From contig MKRS01000613.1 in NCBI GenBank assembly GCA_001897035.1, forward strand, positions 1 through 6,169: a stretch of 6,169 nt of DNA, written 5' to 3'. Below, piece after piece: positions 1 through 5,744 of the stretch. Source of the DNA: Bacteroidales bacterium 45-6 (GTDB taxonomy: Bacteria; Bacteroidota; Bacteroidia; Bacteroidales; Dysgonomonadaceae). Position numbers and translations under genes: made by a program. Each line of letters opens with the position of its first letter. Within the stretch, counting starts at the first letter, position 1. The notes below the pieces were generated by a model, which searched no databases, was not told the origin of the DNA, and saw only the letters and a list, made by a program, of their open reading frames with translations.

Positions 1-43
1 CTGTCCCTTATGTTTTTTTATAGAAAAATATAGCTTGCCGCTT

Positions 44-104
44 CTTGTGATGCAAAACAGTCACAGGTCGTAGCACAAATGTCTTGCATTAAAAAAAGTA
101 CGAC
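44..104. other. Two adjacent inverted repeats downstream of the deacetylase-like gene
   Basis: CTTGTGA (44-50) can pair with TCACAGG (61-67), with one G-U pair, around a 10-base loop. GTCGTA (67-72) can pair with TACGAC (99-104) around a 26-base loop that contains a run of seven A (91-97). The two stems share base 67, so they border or compete with each other. Read on the minus strand they lie after the gene's stop, so they may help end its transcript. Neither is followed directly by a T-run, so they are not textbook terminators. The rest of positions 1-108 shows no gene. Confidence 0.25.
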
Positions 105-108
105 AATT

Positions 109-136
109 TATGTTTGCAATTATATGTTTGCAATTA
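109..136. repeat. Perfect tandem 14-bp duplication (TATGTTTGCAATTA x2)
   Basis: Bases 109-122 and 123-136 are identical, head to tail, ending one base before the deacetylase-like stop codon (complement of 138-140). Neither flank continues the period. Each unit begins TATGTTTG, which fits the Bacteroidota -7 promoter consensus TAnnTTTG on the plus strand, facing into the 3' end of the gene. A TTG at 84-86 lies 22 bases before the first unit and could act as a -33 element. The repeat itself is certain; promoter function is only inferred. Confidence 0.9.
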
Positions 137-137
137 A

Positions 138-1115
138 TTATTTGTCGAATTCCTGTTCTATGTCCTCACGCAAATCATAGAGGAGCCATTGCTTGTTTAG
201 AATCGCATCCTTCTGTTTCTTCAGCAAGGATAAGAAATCTTTGACGCCAATAGGTTCATTCCCATTGCCGTGTATTAGCACAATGTCTCCGTTGTTGGCA
301 TTCTGACCCTTCGCCAACCAGGCGTCACTGCCGATGGGGATGAGGCCGTAGTCGGTCACCCGATCTACCAACTGGCTGTCTGAGACCAATCCAGGAAAGC
401 GGAAGAACGGAGAAAAGACGATTTCATTTTCCAACAGGCTTTTTTCCAACAGCAAAATTTCCGAATCCAGGTTTGTTCCGGTTTCCAGTAGGAAATTGTG
501 GGCAAGGGGCAGTTTGGGGTCGTAATTATGGTTGTAGGTGTGGTTGATCCAAACTATTTCTATCGCACCGGAGTTCGCCATTTTTTTCAGCCAATCGATG
601 TCTTGTGCATGTGAATGCAGGAATTTTCCGGTTATGGATATTCCGATAGGTTCGGGTTGTTTGAACTTATGAAATTCTTTGACGATGGACGTGAATATGA
701 CCCGGTCTAAGGCTTTGTGGGAAGGACACAGGTCGATGGTCAGTGCAATACCCTTTTCTTTGGAATCTCCGTGTTGTATCCCGGCATCTTGAAGAGGTAA
801 TGATTGCTTCTTGGCGTTGTTGATCGCTCTGACATAAGGCGTGGAGCTATATGAAGCCAAGATGTCATCCCAATCTTTGGGGGCGGGCAAGATCATCCCA
901 GCAGGAATGACATAAGTTTTTAAGTCGTCGAAACCAACTGCGATGAAGAATTGCTTTTTCTGGCTTGCGTATTCGCGGATTATTGCGACATCCGCACCGT
1001 TGTATTTTCCAACAGCAAAATATTTCCGATAATTGTCGATAGCGGCAAACTGTGAATACCCGTGTTGGAATAGACCAAGAAGCAGCAGCAGACAGAGGTA
1101 GAATCGTCTTTTCAT
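138..1115 (-). CDS. Secreted NodB-fold polysaccharide deacetylase-like protein
   Basis: This 325-residue protein is probably exported. Residues 1-21 form a signal peptide (MKRR, then a leucine-rich core, likely cut before Q22). Residues 22-115 are a domain I do not recognise. From about residue 120 the motifs of the NodB/carbohydrate esterase 4 fold appear in order: ALTIDLC around D128 (the TFDD position), H192-x3-H196 within NHTYNH, R239 within FRFPG, and a late IVLIH ending at H282. In this family the enzymes remove N-acetyl groups from chitin- or peptidoglycan-type sugars using a metal held by Asp-His-His. Here the first Asp and both His are kept, but the second Asp of the motif is L129, so the metal site is altered. 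Some family members carry FDAC-type motifs with the same loss, so activity is possible. The start gives a clean signal peptide; no Shine-Dalgarno sequence is seen. It lies 219 bp downstream of the barrel-protein gene on the same strand. The fold is well supported; the substrate is unknown. Confidence 0.8.
   Translation of the reverse strand: MKRRFYLCLLLLLGLFQHGYSQFAAIDNYRKYFAVGKYNGADVAIIREYASQKKQFFIAVGFDDLKTYVIPAGMILPAPKDWDDILASYSSTPYVRAINNAKKQSLPLQDAGIQHGDSKEKGIALTIDLCPSHKALDRVIFTSIVKEFHKFKQPEPIGISITGKFLHSHAQDIDWLKKMANSGAIEIVWINHTYNHNYDPKLPLAHNFLLETGTNLDSEILLLEKSLLENEIVFSPFFRFPGLVSDSQLVDRVTDYGLIPIGSDAWLAKGQNANNGDIVLIHGNGNEPIGVKDFLSLLKKQKDAILNKQWLLYDLREDIEQEFDK
442..463. repeat. Copy 1 of a 22/24-bp near-exact direct repeat inside the deacetylase-like gene
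   Basis: The 17 bases 442-458 (TTTTCCAACAGCAAAAT) recur exactly at 1005-1021, and the flanking TTTCCG also recurs if a 2-base insertion is allowed. On the coding strand this copy encodes SEILLLEK around residue 221. A shorter 11-base piece, TTTTCCAACAG, also sits at 427-437. Confidence 0.85.
1005..1028. repeat. Copy 2 of the 22/24-bp near-exact direct repeat
   Basis: This is the partner of the copy at 442-463, differing by two extra bases. On the coding strand it encodes RKYFAVGK around residue 34, so the same DNA string is read in a different frame from copy 1. The copies lie 563 bp apart in the same orientation. Confidence 0.85.
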
Positions 1116-1244
1116 TTTATTTCAAGGGCTAAATAATTATGTTGAATGTCGAAATTTCGTGAGGAGGATTGCCATAAACGGCAGCCCTCCCCTACACTTT
1201 ATCTGTTCAGCATCCCCGCTCGTTGAACATGCTTTCGATTTTTT

Positions 1245-1276
1245 CAAAGATAAGGATATTCTTTTATTGGTTGAAA
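1245..1276 (-). promoter_or_regulatory. Candidate promoter of the deacetylase-like gene
   Basis: On the minus strand TATCTTTG (1252-1245) matches the Bacteroidota -7 consensus TAnnTTTG exactly. A weak -33-like TTTC (1276-1273) lies 20 bases upstream. Transcription would start around 1238 and give a leader of about 120 bases before the ATG at 1115. This would let the gene be expressed independently of the barrel-protein gene. The -33 match is poor, so confidence is modest. Confidence 0.35.
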
Positions 1277-1279
1277 TAA

Positions 1280-1299
1280 ATTCGCTCGGTTCCCGAATC
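1280..1299 (-). terminator. Weak terminator-like stem after the barrel-protein gene
   Basis: On the minus strand ATTCG (1298-1294) can pair with CGAAT (1284-1280), extended by one G-U pair, around a 9-base loop. It is followed by TTATTTC. It lies about 35 bases after the barrel-gene stop and just before the candidate promoter of the next gene, which is the right place for a terminator. The stem is short, so this is only a candidate. Confidence 0.28.
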
Positions 1300-1334
1300 G
1301 ATGCCTGGGACTTGCGCCTATCATGTTATGCCGC

Positions 1335-3656
1335 TCACTTCTTTGCCCCCGACATCATCCCGCTGTCGGAATCGTCGTTGTTGAGTCTTTTTTCAGCCGC
1401 TTTAAACTTGCGTCCAAAATTCAGGTTCATGCTGAACTTGACCACGAAGCTTCCGGCCAAGTTGTCGGTGTAGAGATACGACGAGTTGGGTGTCAAGCCC
1501 GAAAGGTTGCGGCTCGACTGGTCGTAGCGTTTCGAAAACGGGTTGAACAACATGGCCGTGATGTTCCATGTCGGGTTGTTGTACCCGACAGTGACGATGT
1601 GCATTTTCTCACCATATTCGAGGTCTTCTCCCCACAAGTTGTCCCAGCGGGAATATATTTCGGCCCCGGCAAAATAATTCTTGTAGCTCATATTGACAGA
1701 CACTTGCGTCCTGAAATAGGAAAAAGTATGGGTATAGCCATTGCCTTGACTCACAAACCGGTTGAATTGGGGCGTGTAGCGAAGAGTGATGTAATCCTTC
1801 CAGGGCTTCAGGCTAATCGACGCCTCCGTGTATAGCTGGTGCATGGCTCTTTGGTTGATTATCATCCGGACAAATTTGTTTCCGTTGTAGCTCACTTGCT
1901 CCATCATGGGCTTGTTATGGTAGAGATAGTGGGCAAAAATTTCGAGGCCGAGAATGCCTTTGTTGTAACCACCACTGATCTTGTTGCTTAGAAACCACAC
2001 CGTGTGGAGGTCGGGGTTGCCCCTGCGAATCTGGAGGGAGTCGATGTCCTGCTCCACATTGTTGAGGTCGGACAGCGAAGGAGCCGTGCTAAGCACAGAG
2101 CCGCTGTAGCGGAGATAAGCATTGTCGTTTATCGTGTAATTCACCCGAAGTGTGGGACGCCAGATATAGCTCTCGTTCTTTTGGTTTTCCTGACTATTGA
2201 AGGTTCTCGTCAGCCCTATTCCGAAGGTGTAGTTGAGCTTGTTTTGACGAAGCTGGTACTCCGAATAGACATAAGTTTCTGCCACATGGAGGTTGACATC
2301 CGCAACCACATTTCCCGAATATTGGTTGTTGGTGAAGCTCTGGCTGTGCTTCAACCCAGCCGAAATTTTTCCTTTTTTGAGGGTCCTCTCATAGATTCCT
2401 TCCAGAATGAGGGAGTATTTTTCACCCTTGACGCAGGAGTAAATATCTGTGGACAAGTTGCTTCCGCGAGCTTCCCTGTAGGTGCGGGTGGAACGCGAGT
2501 CGATGTATGTGCCCACGGCATTGAAGATCAGGAGCTGGTCTTTCTTCAAGTTTTTTTGGAAATAAACGTCGAGAGCCGGGGTATTGCTCCGCATCGAGGA
2601 CAAGTCCGAGATGGCAAGCGGGGTTGGGTTGTCAGACGAATACAACATGCTCTTCCGATCCGAAAAACTGTTGGGCATGTATTGGTAGTTGTTCCTCAGA
2701 TTCACGTTCAGCATGTATTTTTCTGGTTCGTTGAGGTTGTAATTCGCCGAATAATTGAACCTATCCTGATCGAAGCGAGTTCGCTGGCCCACTTCTTCCC
2801 GCTCCAAGGTTTTATTTGGAAAGACAAAGGTTTCTTTGTTTTCGCGTATCCAGTCGATGGCCCGTTTCGACCAATAGCCATAAACACTGAATTCAGATTT
2901 TTTGTTGTTGACTTTGGCGGAAAGCGTATTTTCTCCCCAGTTTAAATTCTGGAAGAAAGCATTCCCTGCATCCAGCGACAAGTTTCCTCCCGTTTCCCGG
3001 TGACGGGTGATGTAATCCAGCACGGCAGGCGCATCACCATAGCGCATTCCAGGATCATCGTGATACTCGATGCGAACAATGTCGGTAGGGGCCAGAGCCG
3101 TAATCTCGGCCACCGTCACCACCACGCCGTTGATGCGCAGTTGCACCGCTCCGCTTCCCGGCACGGTCACCGTATTGTCTATCGGGTTGACCATGACACG
3201 TGGAAGCTGCAAGTTTTTCAACAGCGTGATCCCGTTGTTCGACGCTTTTATTTGGGAGGCCGACGGCAGGATGAGCTTTTTGTCAGGCTTTTGGATCACA
3301 GTGTGGCCTGTGACCACCACGTCCTTCAAGGCTACGGAAGAGGGTGTGAGCAGCACATTCCCCACTTTAGCCTCCTTCTCAACAGCATTGATGCGTTGGA
3401 ACGATTTTTCATAACCTAAAGAAGAAGCCGAAAGGATGTAGTTCCCGGTCGGGATATTATTGAATGCGAACAATCCCTGGTCGTCCGAAGAGGCAGCTGC
3501 CACAAACGTGGAATCTTGTTTCAGCAAAGAAAGATTTGCATATTCAACCGTTTTTTTGGTGTCGGAATCAACGATAATGCCGGATATTTTCACCTGGGCC
3601 GAGGCGGAGGCAGCCAGCATGAGCCATGCTGCCAAAAGGATGGGTAAATATTTCAT
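1335..3656 (-). CDS. TonB-dependent-receptor-like outer membrane beta-barrel protein
   Basis: This 773-residue protein has a clear signal peptide (1-20, cut after ASASA before Q21). Residues 22-104 form a carboxypeptidase-regulatory-like beta-sandwich (KISGIIVD, then YANLSLL, then GNYILSASSLGY). A segment KDVVVTG at 111-117 resembles the TonB-box region. Residues about 122-220 look like a plug domain, including the LRINGVVV and DIVRIEYHDDPGMRYG segments. The remainder consists of alternating aromatic/polar strands typical of an outer-membrane barrel, ending in VVKFSMNLNFGRKF and a charged tail of about 20 residues. The architecture fits the Bacteroidota outer membrane beta-barrel family (OMP_b-brl_3 type) rather than SusC: it has no STN domain and no visible SusD partner. 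Such proteins are thought to be uptake or surface components, but the ligand cannot be read from the sequence. It is transcribed divergently from the sigma-factor gene. No Shine-Dalgarno sequence is present; the start is set by the signal peptide. Confidence 0.88.
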   Translation of the reverse strand: MKYLPILLAAWLMLAASASAQVKISGIIVDSDTKKTVEYANLSLLKQDSTFVAAASSDDQGLFAFNNIPTGNYILSASSLGYEKSFQRINAVEKEAKVGNVLLTPSSVALKDVVVTGHTVIQKPDKKLILPSASQIKASNNGITLLKNLQLPRVMVNPIDNTVTVPGSGAVQLRINGVVVTVAEITALAPTDIVRIEYHDDPGMRYGDAPAVLDYITRHRETGGNLSLDAGNAFFQNLNWGENTLSAKVNNKKSEFSVYGYWSKRAIDWIRENKETFVFPNKTLEREEVGQRTRFDQDRFNYSANYNLNEPEKYMLNVNLRNNYQYMPNSFSDRKSMLYSSDNPTPLAISDLSSMRSNTPALDVYFQKNLKKDQLLIFNAVGTYIDSRSTRTYREARGSNLSTDIYSCVKGEKYSLILEGIYERTLKKGKISAGLKHSQSFTNNQYSGNVVADVNLHVAETYVYSEYQLRQNKLNYTFGIGLTRTFNSQENQKNESYIWRPTLRVNYTINDNAYLRYSGSVLSTAPSLSDLNNVEQDIDSLQIRRGNPDLHTVWFLSNKISGGYNKGILGLEIFAHYLYHNKPMMEQVSYNGNKFVRMIINQRAMHQLYTEASISLKPWKDYITLRYTPQFNRFVSQGNGYTHTFSYFRTQVSVNMSYKNYFAGAEIYSRWDNLWGEDLEYGEKMHIVTVGYNNPTWNITAMLFNPFSKRYDQSSRNLSGLTPNSSYLYTDNLAGSFVVKFSMNLNFGRKFKAAEKRLNNDDSDSGMMSGAKK

Positions 3657-4006
3657 ACGATTATTTTTTTTACTGTTAGGCGGTATGCAACTCGCTTGAT
3701 TTTTTAGATCATTGACTTTCGAGATTTGCTAAAAATCATGTTTCGTTGCATCAGAATGCTTTTGGAATAGCCAATTTTAATAATTCTCTCTCTTTTCCCG
3801 GGTTTAACTATATGACGACATTGATATGGGAAATGTTACAAAACGAGGATGAAAAAAATTATCGCCCGATGTTCCGGTTGGAGGCTTTTTGTCTATAAAT
3901 TTGTGTTTGGAAGGATTCAATTCTGGCTAAACATGTTGTAAAACAGCTTTTATCCCATGAGTAGTTTTTGTATTCCGATTCTCTTTAAATATAAACACCG
4001 GTACTA
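3657..4006. other. Divergent intergenic region between barrel-protein and sigma-factor genes
   Basis: This 350-bp stretch carries no credible gene. It must hold the promoters of both divergent genes. On the plus strand one exact -7 match is present (3896-3903). On the minus strand the best I see is a one-mismatch TAAAATTG (3779-3772), about 115 bases before the barrel-gene start, which is near chance level in AT-rich DNA. Two similar 12-mers, ATGTTACAAAAC (3833-3844) and ATGTTGTAAAAC (3933-3944), lie exactly 100 bp apart and flank the plus-strand -7 element. Confidence 0.6.
3896..3903 (+). promoter_or_regulatory. Candidate -7 element for the sigma/anti-sigma genes
   Basis: TAAATTTG fits the housekeeping Bacteroidota -7 consensus TAnnTTTG and faces the sigma-factor gene. 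The implied leader is about 95 bases. The nearest upstream TTG (3878-3880) is only 15 bases away, shorter than the usual spacing of about 19, so the -33 half is not convincing. Confidence 0.4.
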
Positions 4007-4612
4007 ATGAAAAACGACAATGAAATAACCTTTAAGGCCATAAGGAAAGGCGATGTCCGTGCTTTTGAGACTTTCTATAAGAAATATCAGCCACGCTTGT
4101 TTGCTTATGGGATGGGGATTTTGCATGACGAAGAGACTACCAAGGATTTGGTGCAGGAGGCTTTCCTTGCCTTCTGGGAACATCGGGAGAACATTGTCAC
4201 CGATTTTTCGGTCACCGCCTATTTGTTCAAAATCTTCCATGGCATCTGCCTGAAGCGTTTGCGGATGCAGGCCATTCAAAGCAATTTTTCCGAATTGTCG
4301 GATTTGAAAATGAAAGAAATTGAAATAGCTTATTACAATCCCGACCGCAACCTGCTTGGATCGATATTCATGCACGAAGTGGAAGAGATTTACGAAAAAG
4401 CGGTGAAAAAACTTCCCGAGCAATGCCGGGAGATCTTCCTGCTTAGCAAGCAGAACGACTTGAAAAGCTCGGAAATAGCCGCCCGCCTGGGATTGTCGGT
4501 CCGCACCGTGGAGAATCAAATATACCGGGCAATCCATTTTCTGAGGCAGGAGATGAAAGATTACGCCCTGCCGGTGGTAGCTGCCACGTTTGCTATTTTA
4601 TTTTTTATTTAA
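4007..4612 (+). CDS. ECF-family RNA polymerase sigma-70 factor
   Basis: This 201-residue protein has the two-domain layout of an extracytoplasmic-function sigma factor. Region 2 covers about residues 15-88, with the core-binding helix DLVQEAFLAFWE at 47-58. Region 4 covers about 134-182, with LPEQCREIFLLS followed by a helix-turn-helix at 154-175 (SSEIAARLGLSVRTVENQIY) that would recognise the -35 element. Context and sequence fit the Bacteroidota sigma family found upstream of FecR and SusC-like receptors. It should direct RNA polymerase to the receptor operon when released by the FecR protein encoded next to it. The last 15 residues (187-201) are strongly hydrophobic and end at the stop codon, suggesting membrane association or contact with the anti-sigma factor. 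The stop codon TAA shares its last A with the ATG of the next gene, which implies translational coupling. No Shine-Dalgarno sequence precedes the start. Confidence 0.94.
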   Translation: MKNDNEITFKAIRKGDVRAFETFYKKYQPRLFAYGMGILHDEETTKDLVQEAFLAFWEHRENIVTDFSVTAYLFKIFHGICLKRLRMQAIQSNFSELSDLKMKEIEIAYYNPDRNLLGSIFMHEVEEIYEKAVKKLPEQCREIFLLSKQNDLKSSEIAARLGLSVRTVENQIYRAIHFLRQEMKDYALPVVAATFAILFFI

Positions 4613-5625
4613 TGGAGAAATTCCCCAAAATGATGAACGAAATTAACAACATATTGCTTGTCAAATATCTTCGAAACGAACTCACCGATTCGGAACGGGA
4701 GGATGTTTTGCGATGGTTGGCCGACAAGGAGGAGAACAAGGAATTTCTCTTTGGGCTGAAGGAGGCGTACCAGTTGAGCCGCTGGGAAGAGCTTCAAAGC
4801 CGCTCGGATGCCGAAACCGGCTGGCGGAAGTTGAACGAGCAAATCGGGCAACCCTCGAAGCCCAAGGGATCGCCTTTTGGCGTGCTCCGCTGGTGGCAGT
4901 ATGCGGCGGCAATTGTGGTGTTGGTGATGGCCGGCTTTTGGCTGCGCGAGTTGACCAAAGTGGAAAAGCCCACTTTCAATTCGCTTGAAACTGCCTCCGG
5001 AGAACAATCCACCTTGTACCTGAACGATGGCACGAAAGTGAAAGTGAATGAAAACTCGAAGCTGACCTATCCTTCCCAATTCGACCGCAAAAACCGGAAC
5101 GTGTCGCTCCGCGGAGAAGCTTATTTCGAGGTGGCCCACAATCCAGAACGGCCCTTTCAAGTGAATATCGGGGCATATACAATCCGGGTTTTAGGAACAA
5201 AATTCAATGTCGATGCTTATCCTGACCAGATCTATGTTTACACCGGGCTGAAGGAAGGAAAAGTGCAGATCATCGACAACACAAAGGAGGCCAAAGTCCT
5301 CTCAGAGCTAAGGCCCGGGATGCAATTCAGCTACAACCGCCGCACCGGAGAATATTTTGTGAAATTAGTGGACGTGAACCAAATGTCCGATTGGCTGGGT
5401 GGGCAAATGATTATCAAACGGCAAACCTTGGACGAAGTGGCGCGCCGATTGACCGAAAAATACGGCTACAAGATTGTCATACAAAACCCGAAGATCGGCG
5501 GACTTACTTACAATATCACCATCGACAAGGAACCTTTGGAGGAAATACTGAGCAATATCCATTTCATCACCCCTCAGGTAGGTTATGCCTTCGATGAGAA
5601 ACATAAAACTGTTATTTTGAGATAG
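4612..5625 (+). CDS. FecR-family anti-sigma factor, inner-membrane
   Basis: This 337-residue protein shows the usual FecR plan. A cytoplasmic N-terminal part (1-90) has the helical LLVKYLRNELTDSEREDVLRW-type sigma-binding region. One membrane span lies at about 95-111 (after RWWQYAAA). A periplasmic FecR beta domain covers about 124-220, with TLYLNDGTKVKVNENS, then LRGEAYFEV, then IRVLGTKFNV. The C-terminal domain (about 266-336) matches the DUF4974 type. By family knowledge it holds the sigma factor at the membrane and receives the signal from the STN domain of the partner receptor. The first ATG overlaps the sigma stop by one base. In-frame ATGs at 4630 and 4633 (M7, M8) are credible alternatives: they give a typical MNEINN start and have GGAG at 4614-4617 upstream, though the spacing is longer than ideal. 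The receptor gene follows after 119 bp. Confidence 0.94.
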   Translation: MEKFPKMMNEINNILLVKYLRNELTDSEREDVLRWLADKEENKEFLFGLKEAYQLSRWEELQSRSDAETGWRKLNEQIGQPSKPKGSPFGVLRWWQYAAAIVVLVMAGFWLRELTKVEKPTFNSLETASGEQSTLYLNDGTKVKVNENSKLTYPSQFDRKNRNVSLRGEAYFEVAHNPERPFQVNIGAYTIRVLGTKFNVDAYPDQIYVYTGLKEGKVQIIDNTKEAKVLSELRPGMQFSYNRRTGEYFVKLVDVNQMSDWLGGQMIIKRQTLDEVARRLTEKYGYKIVIQNPKIGGLTYNITIDKEPLEEILSNIHFITPQVGYAFDEKHKTVILR

Positions 5626-5646
5626 TTGAACTCTCGTTTGTCGTTC

Positions 5647-5671
5647 GCATGCTGCGCTCGACAGCCCATGC
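5647..5671 (+). other. Bulged hairpin between anti-sigma and receptor genes
   Basis: GCATG (5647-5651) pairs with CATGC (5667-5671) and CTG (5652-5654) pairs with CAG (5662-5664), with a CC bulge and a 7-base loop. It lies 21 bases after the FecR stop. No T-run follows directly, so it may be a weak terminator or attenuator, or an RNA-processing site separating low sigma/FecR expression from high receptor expression. No exact TAnnTTTG motif lies between this hairpin and the receptor start at 5745, as would fit a promoter read by the ECF sigma factor instead. Confidence 0.3.
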
Positions 5672-5744
5672 TATATCCATTTTGATACCTACTGATGTGT
5701 CCTTATTGGACGTATTTATTTATAAATCAAACCATTAATATGCC

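Noticed and set aside
46..65. TGTGA-N10-TCACA resembling a CRP operator
   Set aside because: The spacing is 10 rather than 6, it lies downstream of a gene, and CRP-type sites of this form are not expected in Bacteroidota.
1159..1473. A plus-strand open frame with a GTG start partly in the intergenic gap
   Set aside because: Its 3' half is antisense to the barrel gene, the product shows no recognisable feature, and the gap is better explained by terminator and promoter signals.
2004..2945. A 313-codon plus-strand open frame opposite the barrel-protein gene
   Set aside because: It lies wholly antisense to a gene with convincing signal peptide, plug and barrel. Its translation shows no domain or export signal, so it is a mirror of the real gene's codon use.
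4004..4537. A 177-codon minus-strand open frame opposite the sigma factor
   Set aside because: It is fully antisense to a clear ECF sigma factor, with no recognisable motifs.
4609..5160. A 183-codon minus-strand open frame opposite the FecR gene
   Set aside because: It is antisense to a clear FecR gene and rich in His/Gln/Phe typical of shadow frames.
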